Positions 17,107 through 27,102 are shown, numbered from the stretch's first letter. The stretch: 64,000 nucleotides of DNA from an uncultured Myxococcales bacterium (GCA_903896545.1 CAITYF010000030.1:1-64000); one strand, 5' to 3'. Numbers and translations: made by a program. The notes: generated from the letters alone by a model not told the origin.

Positions 17107-20037
17107 ATGCTTAGAAACCACATGCTCGCCCGCAAAATTGCCATCGCGTTTGGTGTTCTCACGGTGCTCCTGACCGGCCTCTGGCTGGGCGGGCAGCACA
17201 TGCTGGAACAAGCCGTTGCGGATCGCGTGCACGCGCGGCTGGACGGCAGCGATTTTGACCTGCGCTGGGGCTCGCTGTCCCTGGGACCCACGGGCAAGCT
17301 GGCGCTGCGACAGCTGGTTCTGCACGACGCCGTGAGCAAAACCGACGTGCTGACCGCGGGTGAAGTGGACGCGAACGTGGCGCTGTGGCCGTCGTTGGTG
17401 GGGCGCAAACGCCTGGACAGCCTACGGCTGGCGGACGTGCATCTGCGCGTGGACGTGGCGGACAGTCAGGCGGAAGTGCTGGAGCGGCTGCGAAAGGCGC
17501 TGAAGAAGCACAAAGATGACGAATCGGAATCTGCTAATCGCATTCCGCTTCTGGCGCGGCTGGGCGTCGTGGAAATCGAGTCGCTCGCCGTCACGCTGCA
17601 CCTCGCGCGGCACGGTGAGGCGCTGTTGTCCACGACGGCGGCGGTGCGCGGCGGCGTGAACTTCGCTGAACCGCAGAGTGAACTGACCGCGCAGCTGGAC
17701 GCGACACTGGGCGGCGGCAAGGTCATCGTAGCGTTGGAACACGCCGAAGCGGAGCTGACGGCGGTACGCGCGGCGAGTCAGCCGCCAGTGCGTGTGGCGA
17801 TTCAGACGTTCTATCCCAAAGCGCCGCCGATGTGGCAGGCGAGCGTGCGCGCGGCGGCTGTCGAGAAGTCGGGGCCGAACTGGCAGCTGGTGCTGGCGGA
17901 CGTGGCGCTGGGTACGGTCGATCAACAGGCGCTGACCCTCGCGGAAATACGCGTACACGCCGATAAGTCCGTGGCGGTGCGCGACGTGCGGGTATCCGTG
18001 CTGCCGGCGATGCAGGAAAAGCTGCTGCCGGAGGCGCTGCGACAACAGCTCGCGGACGTCGGCCTGAGCGGCGAGTGGACGGCGACCGCGGAGACGCTGA
18101 CCGTCCAGCCGGGGCAGGAGAACGCGCTGGCGATCGACGCGGGGCATCTGGCGCTGGGTATCGCCGGGCTGGAAGGGCGGCTTGCGCGGCTGCAACTGGC
18201 GCTGGCGGACCGCCACGCGCTGCGGGACCCTTCGGGCTGGCGGATGATCGCGCTGGAAGCGCCGACGCTGTCCCTGCCGATCGACGGGCCGATTGTGCAG
18301 AAAGACGAGAACCTGGCAACGGAGATTGCGCACTTGGCTGGGCTGCGCAAGGTCGCCGACGAGCCGGAGGATGACGAGGCGACGGACGAGAACGTCGACC
18401 CGGACTCGCTGCCGGAGACGCCCCCGGAGGATGATCCGACCAAACCGCCGACGCCCGCGCAGCGCTCCAAGGAGAAGCCCGGCGTGCGTTGGACACGCGC
18501 GCTGAACGCGCTGCACGCGAAGCTGCTGGGGCTGCACGACAAGCTGGACGACCTCTGGCCGAACACGCCGCTGCCCGCGTCGCTGGCGATTCAGGTGCGC
18601 GGCGGTCGCCTGGAGTTGACCGATCGGTCAGGAAAGGCGCTGCTCGGCGTGCGCGACGGCCGCGTGGAGCTGTTGCCGCCCGAAGACGGCGTCCGCAAGC
18701 TGAGTTTTGGCGCGGAGCCTTTTGACTCCGCCGGTTCCTGGGGCCACATGGGCGCGACGTGGCAGCACGACGCGACGGGGCATCGGCTGGACGTGCGGAT
18801 GTCGGGCGCGGGCATTGCCCAACTGCTGGCGATCAAGGCCAAAGGTCTGGCGGTGCAGCCTGAAGCGGACATTGAACTGCTCGCAACCTTGGCGCTGCCC
18901 GACGACGACCGCGTGGACGTGACGGGGCGGCTGTCCGTGACGCACATGGGCGTCCACTGGTGGCGGCTGGCGGAGAAGCCGATTGCGGACCTGCGCCTGA
19001 ACATGCCGTTTGAGCTACACGTTCGGCGGCATCCTGCGTACATCCAGTTCCGTTCGCCGGACGTCTATTTTGGCGGCGCTGGAGCGGACGCCGTCGCGCA
19101 CTTGGCGGTCGATTTGGACATCGCCGCAGCAGATGCGAAGCCGCGCGTGCACTTTGCCGTGGAAGCGCCGATGCAGGAGTCCGCCGACATGCTGCACGCG
19201 ATTCCGCCGTCGATGCTGCCGACGATTGGCCGCATCGACGCGCACGGTCCGCTGGGCTGGCGCGTCGCCGTGACGGTGCCATTGGCGATGACGGGCGCCG
19301 CCCAAGTGGAACTCGCGTTGGGCGACACAAACTGCGTGATGGAAAACTTTGGCAACATCTTGCTGGAAGAGTTGAACGAGGAATTCGACCGTCCGGTCAA
19401 TGAAAACGGCACTATTCTGGACGATGTGCACATCGGTCCGGCGTCGGGTTCGTGGACGCCCTTGGAGGAAATCCCGGCGCACGTCGTGTACTCGATTTGG
19501 GCGACGGAGGACTCGTTCTTCCGCCACCGCGGCATTTCTGAAAGTCTCGTGTCCAAAGCGCTCGCCATTGACCTCGCGTATGGACGCTTCATCTACGGCG
19601 GCTCGACGATTACGCAGCAGCTTGTGAAAAACCTCTATTTGCTGCGGCAAAAGGCGCTTTCCCGCAAGTTTGAGGAGATGCTGATCGCCTGGCAGATGGA
19701 AAAAGTCGTTGGCAAGAAGCGGATTCTGGAGATCTACATCAACGGCGTAGAATTCGGCCCGAAGATCTACGGCATCACGCGTGCGGCTTGGGCGTTCTTT
19801 GGCAAGACGCCAGGCGAGCTGATCCCCAAAGAAGGCGTGTACTTGGGCATCATCAAACCGAGCCCGCGATCGGGCTATGGCACCGCGCGCGCGAACGGCT
19901 GGGGCGAGTGGTATGACATGAAGGTGACGAAGTACATGGACCGTCTCCTGGACGAGGACTTCATCTCACCCGAAGAGTACGAGGCGGAAAAGCCATTCAA
20001 GCCGAAGTTTGATACGCAATCCAGCAAGGTTCAGTAG
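17107..20037 (+). CDS. AsmA-like protein fused to a GT51 peptidoglycan glycosyltransferase domain
   Basis: I use ATG 17107 (976 residues) because it sits just ahead of an N-terminal membrane anchor (LARKIAIAFGVLTVLLTGLW); ATG 17074 is also possible and neither has a strong ribosome-binding site. Residues 35-780 resemble AsmA/TamB-like envelope proteins: long beta-rich stretches with phrases such as LRWGSLSLGPTGKLAL. They are interrupted near 415-460 by an acidic, Pro-rich linker. Residues 785-960 are a GT51 transglycosylase with ATEDSFFRHRGI (first catalytic Glu), GGSTITQQLVKNLY, RKFEEMLIAWQMEK and RILEIYINGVEFG (second Glu). No transpeptidase domain follows. It should polymerise lipid II in the periplasm, perhaps guided or restrained by the AsmA part. 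Stand-alone monofunctional GT51 enzymes are about 240 residues. Confidence 0.85.
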   Translation: MLRNHMLARKIAIAFGVLTVLLTGLWLGGQHMLEQAVADRVHARLDGSDFDLRWGSLSLGPTGKLALRQLVLHDAVSKTDVLTAGEVDANVALWPSLVGRKRLDSLRLADVHLRVDVADSQAEVLERLRKALKKHKDDESESANRIPLLARLGVVEIESLAVTLHLARHGEALLSTTAAVRGGVNFAEPQSELTAQLDATLGGGKVIVALEHAEAELTAVRAASQPPVRVAIQTFYPKAPPMWQASVRAAAVEKSGPNWQLVLADVALGTVDQQALTLAEIRVHADKSVAVRDVRVSVLPAMQEKLLPEALRQQLADVGLSGEWTATAETLTVQPGQENALAIDAGHLALGIAGLEGRLARLQLALADRHALRDPSGWRMIALEAPTLSLPIDGPIVQKDENLATEIAHLAGLRKVADEPEDDEATDENVDPDSLPETPPEDDPTKPPTPAQRSKEKPGVRWTRALNALHAKLLGLHDKLDDLWPNTPLPASLAIQVRGGRLELTDRSGKALLGVRDGRVELLPPEDGVRKLSFGAEPFDSAGSWGHMGATWQHDATGHRLDVRMSGAGIAQLLAIKAKGLAVQPEADIELLATLALPDDDRVDVTGRLSVTHMGVHWWRLAEKPIADLRLNMPFELHVRRHPAYIQFRSPDVYFGGAGADAVAHLAVDLDIAAADAKPRVHFAVEAPMQESADMLHAIPPSMLPTIGRIDAHGPLGWRVAVTVPLAMTGAAQVELALGDTNCVMENFGNILLEELNEEFDRPVNENGTILDDVHIGPASGSWTPLEEIPAHVVYSIWATEDSFFRHRGISESLVSKALAIDLAYGRFIYGGSTITQQLVKNLYLLRQKALSRKFEEMLIAWQMEKVVGKKRILEIYINGVEFGPKIYGITRAAWAFFGKTPGELIPKEGVYLGIIKPSPRSGYGTARANGWGEWYDMKVTKYMDRLLDEDFISPEEYEAEKPFKPKFDTQSSKVQ

Positions 20038-20209
20038 CACTTCCTGGACCGTCGCGTGTGCTGGAACCGGACGCCGCGAGCCTTGACGCGCCCGCGCCCA
20101 AGCGCGAAACTCTTGCGCCGCCCGGATTGCCGGGCAAACCGCGTCGGTGACCACCTTGACGCGGCGTTTGAGCCCACCTGAACGCACCTCGATCACTCCC
20201 GGAGTCGCC

Positions 20210-22798
20210 ATGTTGCAAGCCTATCGTGAACACGTCGCCGAACGCGCTGCCTTGGGCATCCCGCCGCTGCCGTTGACCGCCCAGCAGACGAGCGAACTGA
20301 TCGACCTCCTCAAGAATCCGCCCAAGGGCGAAGAAACGGCGCTGGTCGAGTTGATCACCCACCGCGTGCCCGCGGGCGTCGATGACGCGGCGAAGGTGAA
20401 GGCGAGCTACTTGGCCGCGGTTGCATTGGGCAAGGAAGGGAGCCCGCTGATTTCCCGCGAGAGCGCGACGCACCTGCTGGGCACGATGCTCGGCGGTTAC
20501 AACATCAGCCCGCTGATCGAGTTGCTGGACGACGCGACGGTTGGCACAGTCGCCGCTGCCGGTCTGAAGAACACGCTGCTGATGTTCGACCAGTTCCACG
20601 ACGTGAAGGAAAAAGCCTTCAAGGGCAATGCCAACGCGAAGTCCGTGCTGCAGAGCTGGGCAGACGCCGAGTGGTTCACGACGCGCCCGGAAGTGCCGAA
20701 GTCGATTACGCTGACCGTGCTGAAGGTGACCGGCGAGACGAACACGGACGATTTGTCGCCCGCGCCTGACGCTTGGAGCCGCCCGGATATTCCGTTGCAC
20801 GCGTTGGCGATGCTGAAGAACAAGCGCGACGGCATCACGCCGGAAGACGATGGCAAGCGCGGTCCGGTCGCGTTCATCGAAGGTCTGCGCGCCAAGGGCA
20901 ACTTGGTCGCATACGTGGGCGACGTGGTTGGCACCGGTTCCAGCCGCAAGTCCGCCACCAACAGCGTGTTGTGGTTCACGGGCGAGGACATTCCGTACGT
21001 GCCGAACAAGCGCTTTGGCGGCGTTTGCCTCGGCTCCAAGATCGCGCCGATCTTCTACAACACGATGGAAGACGCGGGCGCGCTGCCGATCGAGCTCGAC
21101 GCCAGCCAGATGAACATGGGCGACACGATTGAACTCCGTCCGTACGAGGGCAAAGCGCTCAAGGACGGCAAGGTCATCGCGGAATTCACCGTCAAAAGCG
21201 ACGTGCTGTTTGATGAAGTGCGCGCGGGCGGTCGGATTCCGCTGATCGTCGGTCGCGGCCTGACGGCGAAGGCGCGGGAAGCGCTGGGTCTGCCGGTGTC
21301 GACGCTATTCCGCCTGCCGACCAACCCGGTGGACACGAAGAAGGGCTTCACGCTGGCGCAGAAGATGGTCGGTCGCGCCTGCGGTCTGCCGGAAGGCGAG
21401 GGCGTGCGTCCGGGTACGTACTGCGAGCCGAAGATGACGTCGGTGGGTTCGCAAGACACGACGGGGCCGATGACGCGCGATGAGCTGAAAGACCTCGCGT
21501 GCCTCGGCTTCAGCGCGGATCTGGTCATGCAGTCGTTCTGCCACACGGCGGCGTATCCCAAGCCCGTCGACGTGAAAATGCACCACGAGCTCCCGGAGTT
21601 CATCAGCACGCGCGGCGGCGTTTCCTTGCGTCCGGGCGACGGCGTCATCCACTCGTGGTTGAACCGCCTCTTGACGCCCGACACGGTCGGCACGGGTGGC
21701 GATTCGCACACGCGCTTCCCGATCGGCATCAGCTTCCCCGCGGGCTCGGGTCTCGTCGCTTTCGCTGCCGCCACGGGCGTCATGCCGCTGGACATGCCGG
21801 AGAGCGTGCTCGTGCGCTTCAAGGGCAAGATGCAGCCGGGCGTGACGTTGCGCGACCTGGTCAACGCGATTCCGCTCTACGCCATCAAGGCGGGGCTGTT
21901 GACGGTGGAGAAGAAGGGCAAAAAGAACATCTTCTCGGGTCGCATTCTGGAAATCGAAGGTCTGCCGGATCTGAAGGTCGAGCAGGCGTTTGAGCTTTCG
22001 GACGCCTCGGCGGAGCGCTCGGCGGCGGCGTGCACGGTGCACCTGAACAAGGAGCCGATCATCGAGTACATCAACAGCAACATCTCGCTGATGAAGTGGA
22101 TGATCGCCAAGGGCTATCAGGACCCGCGGACGCTGGCGCGGCGCATTGCGGCGCAAGAGGCGTGGCTGGCCAAGCCGGAGCTGTTGAAGGGCGATGCGGA
22201 TGCGGACTACGCGGCCATCATTGACATCGATCTGGCGGAAATCCACGAGCCGATCGTCGCGTGCCCGAATGACCCGGATGACGTGAAGACGCTCTCGGAA
22301 GTGTCGGGTGCGAAGATCGACGAGGTGTTCATCGGCTCATGCATGACCAACATCGGCCACTTCCGCGCGGCGTCCAAGATCCTGGAAGGCAAGCGGGATC
22401 TGCCGTCCAAGCTGTGGATCGCGCCGCCGACCAAGATGGACGCGCAGCAGCTGACCGAGGAAGGCATCTACGGCGTGTTCGGCAGCGCGGGCGCGCGGAC
22501 GGAAATGCCGGGCTGCTCGCTGTGCATGGGCAACCAGGCGCAGGTGCGCGAGGGGGCGACGGTGATGTCGACCTCGACGCGGAATTTCCCGAACCGCTTG
22601 GGTAAGAATACGTTTGTGTACCTCGGCTCGGCGGAGCTGGCGGCGATTTGCGCGCGGCTGGGGCGGATTCCGACGAAGGACGAGTATCTGGCCGATAGTG
22701 GGGTTTTGGCGGCGGCTAGCGATAAGATTTATAAGTATTTGAATTTTGATAAGATCGCTGCGTTTAAGATTGATCCTGTGCAGGGTGGGTTTGCGTAA
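20210..22798 (+). CDS. acnB: Aconitate hydratase B
   Basis: This TCA-cycle enzyme interconverts citrate and isocitrate through a 4Fe-4S cluster; AcnB proteins also carry an N-terminal HEAT-like and swivel domain and can act as 2-methylisocitrate dehydratase. The start at ATG 20210 (GGAG five bases upstream) gives 862 residues, close to the 865 of Escherichia coli AcnB, and [20 protein letters not shown] is a typical AcnB beginning. Diagnostic segments include [56 protein letters not shown] and [14 protein letters not shown]. The cluster-ligand segment [11 protein letters not shown] is present. It is monocistronic on current evidence. The last 35 codons are unusually AT-rich for this region (for example [12 protein letters not shown]). 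Confidence 0.98.
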   Translation: MLQAYREHVAERAALGIPPLPLTAQQTSELIDLLKNPPKGEETALVELITHRVPAGVDDAAKVKASYLAAVALGKEGSPLISRESATHLLGTMLGGYNISPLIELLDDATVGTVAAAGLKNTLLMFDQFHDVKEKAFKGNANAKSVLQSWADAEWFTTRPEVPKSITLTVLKVTGETNTDDLSPAPDAWSRPDIPLHALAMLKNKRDGITPEDDGKRGPVAFIEGLRAKGNLVAYVGDVVGTGSSRKSATNSVLWFTGEDIPYVPNKRFGGVCLGSKIAPIFYNTMEDAGALPIELDASQMNMGDTIELRPYEGKALKDGKVIAEFTVKSDVLFDEVRAGGRIPLIVGRGLTAKAREALGLPVSTLFRLPTNPVDTKKGFTLAQKMVGRACGLPEGEGVRPGTYCEPKMTSVGSQDTTGPMTRDELKDLACLGFSADLVMQSFCHTAAYPKPVDVKMHHELPEFISTRGGVSLRPGDGVIHSWLNRLLTPDTVGTGGDSHTRFPIGISFPAGSGLVAFAAATGVMPLDMPESVLVRFKGKMQPGVTLRDLVNAIPLYAIKAGLLTVEKKGKKNIFSGRILEIEGLPDLKVEQAFELSDASAERSAAACTVHLNKEPIIEYINSNISLMKWMIAKGYQDPRTLARRIAAQEAWLAKPELLKGDADADYAAIIDIDLAEIHEPIVACPNDPDDVKTLSEVSGAKIDEVFIGSCMTNIGHFRAASKILEGKRDLPSKLWIAPPTKMDAQQLTEEGIYGVFGSAGARTEMPGCSLCMGNQAQVREGATVMSTSTRNFPNRLGKNTFVYLGSAELAAICARLGRIPTKDEYLADSGVLAAASDKIYKYLNFDKIAAFKIDPVQGGFA

Positions 22799-23225
22799 GA
22801 CGCGGGCCGGCGCCGCGGGCGCGCCGGATCTGAGGGAAACGCAGTTTCCCTCAGACTCCCTTCCTTGGGGGCGGGCGGTTGAGGACGGCGGAGTTCTGGT
22901 ATCGGCGCCATAGCGCCTCCTAGCAAGCTTTCGCGTTGGGCCTCGAGTTGGATGGCGGGGATCGCCTTCTCGGCGTGCGGGGCCCCGATGCGCGCCGCTT
23001 TGCGGCGATCGGTACCGCGCCTCGGTTGAGAGGATTTGGGGGCTGATCCGTTGGGGAAGAGGTTTTGGCGTGTTGCCGCGCGGTGCGTACGACCCCGTGC
23101 CGCGGGCACTGTGGATCTTGGCCCTGTCGGTCAGCGCATTTCCGCACTTGTGGAAGACCCGCTCGCGGTGCCCGCGTGTAGGGTGGCAACCGCCGCTCGC
23201 GCGGTCGTTCGCAAGTCGGACTTGG
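22799..23225. other. Intergenic stretch between convergent genes
   Basis: No gene is supported. The region begins with a GC-rich inverted repeat around 22807-22827 and a perfect 12-bp stem-loop at 22829-22855. After that it is GC-rich, low-information sequence. Several overlapping minus-strand frames stay open but show no conserved motif, signal peptide or ribosome-binding site. It lies between acnB (plus) and the phosphoesterase gene (minus), so no promoter is required here. Confidence 0.4.
22829..22855. terminator. Perfect 12-bp stem-loop downstream of acnB
   Basis: TCTGAGGGAAAC and GTTTCCCTCAGA form a perfect 12-bp stem around the loop GCA, 31 bases past the acnB stop codon and between convergent genes. 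Neither arm is followed by a T-tract, so it is not a textbook intrinsic terminator. It may stop transcription from either side, stabilise the acnB message 3' end, or be a copy of a dispersed repeat. Confidence 0.4.
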
Positions 23226-24638
23226 TCACTTGTGCGGAAACGCCTTCACGCACGCATCCGCCTTTGCCTGATTCAACGTCGTCGCAGCAAACGCAGGCGG
23301 CGTGGCGAATTCCGGCTTCGCGAAATCGAAAAACTCGGCGGGCACGTGGCTGTTCGCATCGCGCTTGGAGAGCGCGGGCATCCCAAAGCGCGCTTCAATG
23401 AACCGCAGAATCGACGCGTTGGAAAGCCGCTTGTGCGACACAAAGTGCTTGCGCGCGTACGGCGACACGACGATGAACGGCACGCGCACGCCGTAGTTGT
23501 CAAACGGCACTTCGAGGTCGCCCTTCTTGCCGTCAAACGCCGAATCGTCCGGCACGCACGCTTTGGGCGGCGGCACGTGGTCGAATTGGCCGCCGTGCTC
23601 GTCAAACGTGACAAACAGCGCGGTGTGCGCCCATTGCGGGCTCTTTTGCACCGCGTCGACGACGTCAAACACGAACTTTTCGCCCAATTGCACGTTGCCC
23701 GGCGGGTGGAAGTCGTCACAGCCGCCCTGGGCTTGCTCCAGCAGGTCCGGGTCGACAAAGACGACCTGCGGTAGTTTGCCGGCCGCAGCGTCTTTGGCGA
23801 AGTCGGCGAGCGGCACGAACCGGTCGAGGTGGCTTGTGTAGCCGTCCACGAGGATGCCGAGGCCGGGTACGGACTCGTTGTAGACCTTCCACTCGACCTT
23901 GGCTTCGTCCAAAAGGTCCATGATGCTGCGGTGTGGATCGCCAAAGATGGCGTTGTAGGTGCGGCCAAAAGCGCTGCCGGCGTAGAGGAACAAGCGGTTC
24001 ATGTCGGTCGCGCCGAGCGCGTCGCAGAAGAAGCGGTCGCCGATCGCGTACGTGCTGGCGAGTTGGTAGAAGAACGGAATGTCCGCGTCCGTGTAGTAGC
24101 CCATCGCGCGGTGCCCGTCCGGGTCGAGTGATGAACCGCCGTTGGCCGTGCAGAATCCGTCCATCTTGCCGCCGTTGAATTGGGCGTGGACCTGGTTCCA
24201 TTGGTGCGTTGTGTCGTCAAAGCAGTAGTCGTCGAAGTGAAACCACGCCACAGATTTGCCTTTGCCGTCGACGTTGCTGGCATCGTCGGGCGCGCCCTCC
24301 GCATCGGGCTGACCGAACGCCTTCAAGTGTCCCAGCAGGTGGTCATACGAGCGGTTTTCCATCATCAGCACGACGATGGTGTCGATCGGCGCCTTGCTCA
24401 GGTCCGGCGCGTCGCTGCCAAACGTGGTTGCGGCGAGCGCACCGGGCCCAAAGGCGCAGGCTTCGCGCTGAACGGCGAGCGTCGTCTCCGTCGGCGCGAC
24501 GGCCGTGTCGGTCGCTACGTCTGCGGCAGCGGTGTCCGAGGCGTCCGAGGTCGCGTCTTCGCTTATTGTCGGCGTCGTTCCGCAACTCGCGAGGGAAAGT
24601 GCCACCATCGTCCGCTGCAACCAGTTCCACTTCACCAT
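23226..24638 (-). CDS. Phosphoesterase-family lipoprotein (phospholipase C / acid phosphatase type)
   Basis: The ATG at 24638, preceded by GAGG six bases upstream, opens a signal peptide ending in SLASC (Cys19), then a short Asp/Ala/Thr-rich tether to about residue 55. A GTG one codon upstream is equivalent. The 470-residue protein carries a PF04185 phosphoesterase domain: DTIVVLMMENRSYDHLLGHL (catalytic metal/nucleophile region), DIPFFYQLASTYAIGDRFFC, and FDEHGGQFDHVPPP near the C-terminal metal site. GVRVPFIVVSPYARKHFVSH and ILRFIEARFGMPALS complete the pattern. Members hydrolyse phosphate esters such as phosphatidylcholine or phosphoproteins. The substrate cannot be told from the sequence. 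It is probably anchored in the outer membrane facing the periplasm or surface. Confidence 0.92.
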   Translation of the reverse strand: MVKWNWLQRTMVALSLASCGTTPTISEDATSDASDTAAADVATDTAVAPTETTLAVQREACAFGPGALAATTFGSDAPDLSKAPIDTIVVLMMENRSYDHLLGHLKAFGQPDAEGAPDDASNVDGKGKSVAWFHFDDYCFDDTTHQWNQVHAQFNGGKMDGFCTANGGSSLDPDGHRAMGYYTDADIPFFYQLASTYAIGDRFFCDALGATDMNRLFLYAGSAFGRTYNAIFGDPHRSIMDLLDEAKVEWKVYNESVPGLGILVDGYTSHLDRFVPLADFAKDAAAGKLPQVVFVDPDLLEQAQGGCDDFHPPGNVQLGEKFVFDVVDAVQKSPQWAHTALFVTFDEHGGQFDHVPPPKACVPDDSAFDGKKGDLEVPFDNYGVRVPFIVVSPYARKHFVSHKRLSNASILRFIEARFGMPALSKRDANSHVPAEFFDFAKPEFATPPAFAATTLNQAKADACVKAFPHK

Positions 24639-24830
24639 CACTCACCTCGCCCTGCGCGCCGCGTGGATCGCGGCCCAATTCTGCGGCGCAACGTACGGCG
24701 CGATGGGCATGCGGTTATGACGCGGGCGTAACGATTCTGCGTTTACCAAACCGCGCACCGGCGACCGAGAGATGTCGGCGAAACGTTGCCACATTGACCG
24801 CAACCACCGCCGCTGCACATACTTGCGCTC

Positions 24831-25697
24831 GTGTCGCCTCACCGCCCTTCACCCGTGCTCCACCCTCTCCTCGCCGCGTGCGCGATGGTTGCCCTGTGCG
24901 TCAGCTGCTACTCGCCCCACTACCAGCGCTACAAGACCTTCATGGAGGTCAACGCGCCCGGTAAGCTGGCGACTGCGCAGCCCACCAGCACGGGCATTCG
25001 TCCCGAAGTGCGGTTTCACGTGCGCGTCTACGCCGACGAGTCGTATCGCCACGCCACGTTGCGCTGGGAAGCGGTGGCGCGGCGCCGCGTGGACCAGTTG
25101 TCTACGTTCGTGCGCGATCGCTTTGGCGTCCGCTTGGCGTGCGATTCCGTCGTACCTTGGCGGCTGGATGTTCCGCAGACGGGCAACCTGACGGACGCGC
25201 TCGCCGCGCTGCGCAAGCTGGATTCGGGGGAAGATGTCGATTGGGTGATCGCGTTTGTCGGACCAGCGCTTGACGACAACTTTGGCGTCGCGGATCTGGC
25301 GAGCAAGCACATCATCGTGCGACCTGGGTTTTGGCTCCGGGAGCGTCAGACAGCGGCGGAAGTGAAGAACATGAACAGCGAGGACATGGAGCTGCTGATC
25401 CGTGAACGGGCGGAGCATCGCGAGGCGGTCATCTTTTTGCGGACGTGGGCGACGTCGCTCGGTGTGCCGACGGACAACGAATTTGGCTCGATTCAGGCGC
25501 CGAGCTATCGACGCGAGGTCTCGGAATTCAGCCCCGCGTCCAAGAGGGCGATCGAGGTGGGGCTGCGGTATCGCTTCGATTGGACGCCCAGCGGGCGCAA
25601 GGCGTGGCGCGAAGCGATGCTGGCGCTGATTGCGGAAGACCCGGCGGCATTTTCACCCGCGGCCGCCGACGAAGTGCGGGCGTGGTCGGCGCGGTAA
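24831..25697 (+). CDS. Lipoprotein with a zincin-like fold whose metal-binding motif is lost
   Basis: The 288-codon frame starts at GTG 24831; GTG 24855 is an alternative nearer the signal peptide, which ends in LCVSC before SPHYQRY. No ribosome-binding site discriminates between them. The mature protein resembles secreted zincin-like metalloproteases found next to lipoproteins in myxobacteria: an N-terminal beta strand HVRVYADESYRHATLRWEA, a DWVIAFVG strand, and the helix AVIFLRTWATSLGVP. Aligning that helix with the common LLHEWAHTLGxxH puts Arg, Thr and Thr where His, Glu and His should be, so zinc binding is not expected. It may be a pseudo-protease. I have no homologue in hand, so the fold call is an inference. 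The neighbouring phosphoesterase gene is divergent, 190 bases away. Confidence 0.5.
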   Translation: MSPHRPSPVLHPLLAACAMVALCVSCYSPHYQRYKTFMEVNAPGKLATAQPTSTGIRPEVRFHVRVYADESYRHATLRWEAVARRRVDQLSTFVRDRFGVRLACDSVVPWRLDVPQTGNLTDALAALRKLDSGEDVDWVIAFVGPALDDNFGVADLASKHIIVRPGFWLRERQTAAEVKNMNSEDMELLIRERAEHREAVIFLRTWATSLGVPTDNEFGSIQAPSYRREVSEFSPASKRAIEVGLRYRFDWTPSGRKAWREAMLALIAEDPAAFSPAAADEVRAWSAR

Positions 25698-25710
25698 CCG
25701 GACCCGACGC

Positions 25711-27102
25711 CTACTCTCGACTCGGCACGACACGCACAGTCAGCCGCGGCATCAGCCGGTAGCCCGCGTCAAACCGCTCGATCCAGTCGCGCAAGCCCAG
25801 TTTCCGCAGGCGATTCAGTTCCACGTACACGCGGTTCGCGCCCGCTTCGGGCAGAGGCCGTTCACCTGGCCAGCCGACTTCAAGGAGGTCCCACACCGTC
25901 AGCGTTTCGCCAGGTCGTGCGCGATGCTGTTCTGCCAATGCCCGTACAATGCGCCGCGAGGCTGTTCCCACCCTTTGCTTCTGGCCATCGGGACCGGCTA
26001 GCCACGCCACGTGCTCGTCCATCGACAGCACCGGCGGTTCGTCGGCCGTTCGCGGATCGCTGTCCGCCAAGGGCACCGGTTCATCGGCCAGGCTGATGCA
26101 TTTCGCGGCAAAATGGGCAAAGCCTGACTCGTCCAGTGACGTTCCCATCGCCGAGCGAATTTCGGTGGCGGCAGTGACGGCTTCCTGCCAACTCACGCGC
26201 CGTGCGGGCACTTCGCCGACGATGCGTTGTTCGACCCAGCGGAGCTGGTCCATGAACGCTTCGTCGTCCTCGCGGATATCGCCGTGGAAAATGCGCGCGA
26301 GGCGCGGCGGCAACTCCGCGTACGGCAGCAACGAGCGCATGAAGAGCACCATCGCGACGTAGTCACCCATCTGGGACGCGGGCGCACCACCGGCGAGCTC
26401 TGGCGCGTGGAATGCCACGGCCGTCCCATCGACTTGCCCGAACTCGTTCTCCACCGAGAAGTTGCGCCCCAGGCCGATGAGCCACCAGCGGCCGTCGTCG
26501 GCGAAGAGTACGTTGTTGTGGGAGAAGCGGCCCATGAAGATCGGTCCGCCCGAACTGGGATGTTCCGCCGCGTGCGCCGCTTCAAGCGCCAAACGCAAAC
26601 TTACGATGAACGCGTCTGCCGCGCCGTACGGAATCTTTTCGCCACTTTCCGCCATGCAGCGCGTGACGTCCAGCGAGTCGCGGCTGGCTGGAATATCGAA
26701 TTCCAGAAATGCCTGACCTCCGTACGTGCCAACTTCACTCACGCGCGGCACGAGCGGTTGGTCGATGCGCGCGTGAATGACGGCAACCTCGGCCAGTGTT
26801 GACGCGACGCGCTGCGGGTTGGCGCGCGGACCGCCCAGCACCACAACGCAACGCTCGCCATCGCGCACCCGCCGCGCAGAGACGACGTGAAACGACGCCC
26901 GCGACTGAATCGGCAGTGGATCGGCGTAGCGACCGAGTAGCAAAGGCGACGGTTCAGCGGGTCGAATCGGTTCAAGCACGTCGCAACCACATGCCCGACA
27001 GGGCGCGCGTAGCGTAGCCCCATCGTTGCGTAGGTGGAACGGGGACTTTGCAACTCTCTGTGATGCGGGGACTTTAGCGTCGCGCGTTGGCTTCAGCGGC
27101 AC
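25711..27102 (-). CDS. Pseudokinase-like domain fused to a C-terminal winged helix
   Basis: I take GTG 27102 (463 residues), overlapping the upstream gene by ten bases; GTG 26979 is the main alternative and neither has a good ribosome-binding site. A small CRACGC knuckle lies near residue 40. Residues 50-330 follow the protein-kinase fold: RCVVVLGG in the N-lobe, a catalytic-loop-like GRFSHNNVLF, then WWLIGLGRNF where DFG belongs, and an APE-like FHAPELAG. The catalytic HRD and DFG aspartates are both replaced, so phosphotransfer is unlikely. Residues 380-455 look like a PhoB/OmpR-type winged helix (RIVRALAEQ, ETLTVWDLLEVGWPGERPLP, ANRVYVELNRLRKLGLRDWI, YRLMP). A DNA-binding regulator with a ligand-sensing pseudokinase is the simplest reading. 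Confidence 0.65.
   Translation of the reverse strand: MPLKPTRDAKVPASQRVAKSPFHLRNDGATLRAPCRACGCDVLEPIRPAEPSPLLLGRYADPLPIQSRASFHVVSARRVRDGERCVVVLGGPRANPQRVASTLAEVAVIHARIDQPLVPRVSEVGTYGGQAFLEFDIPASRDSLDVTRCMAESGEKIPYGAADAFIVSLRLALEAAHAAEHPSSGGPIFMGRFSHNNVLFADDGRWWLIGLGRNFSVENEFGQVDGTAVAFHAPELAGGAPASQMGDYVAMVLFMRSLLPYAELPPRLARIFHGDIREDDEAFMDQLRWVEQRIVGEVPARRVSWQEAVTAATEIRSAMGTSLDESGFAHFAAKCISLADEPVPLADSDPRTADEPPVLSMDEHVAWLAGPDGQKQRVGTASRRIVRALAEQHRARPGETLTVWDLLEVGWPGERPLPEAGANRVYVELNRLRKLGLRDWIERFDAGYRLMPRLTVRVVPSRE

Noticed and set aside
22680-22798. AT-rich end of acnB as a sign of recombination
   Set aside because: The stretch still encodes a plausible AcnB C-terminus and the frame is intact, so a simple local codon drift is enough.
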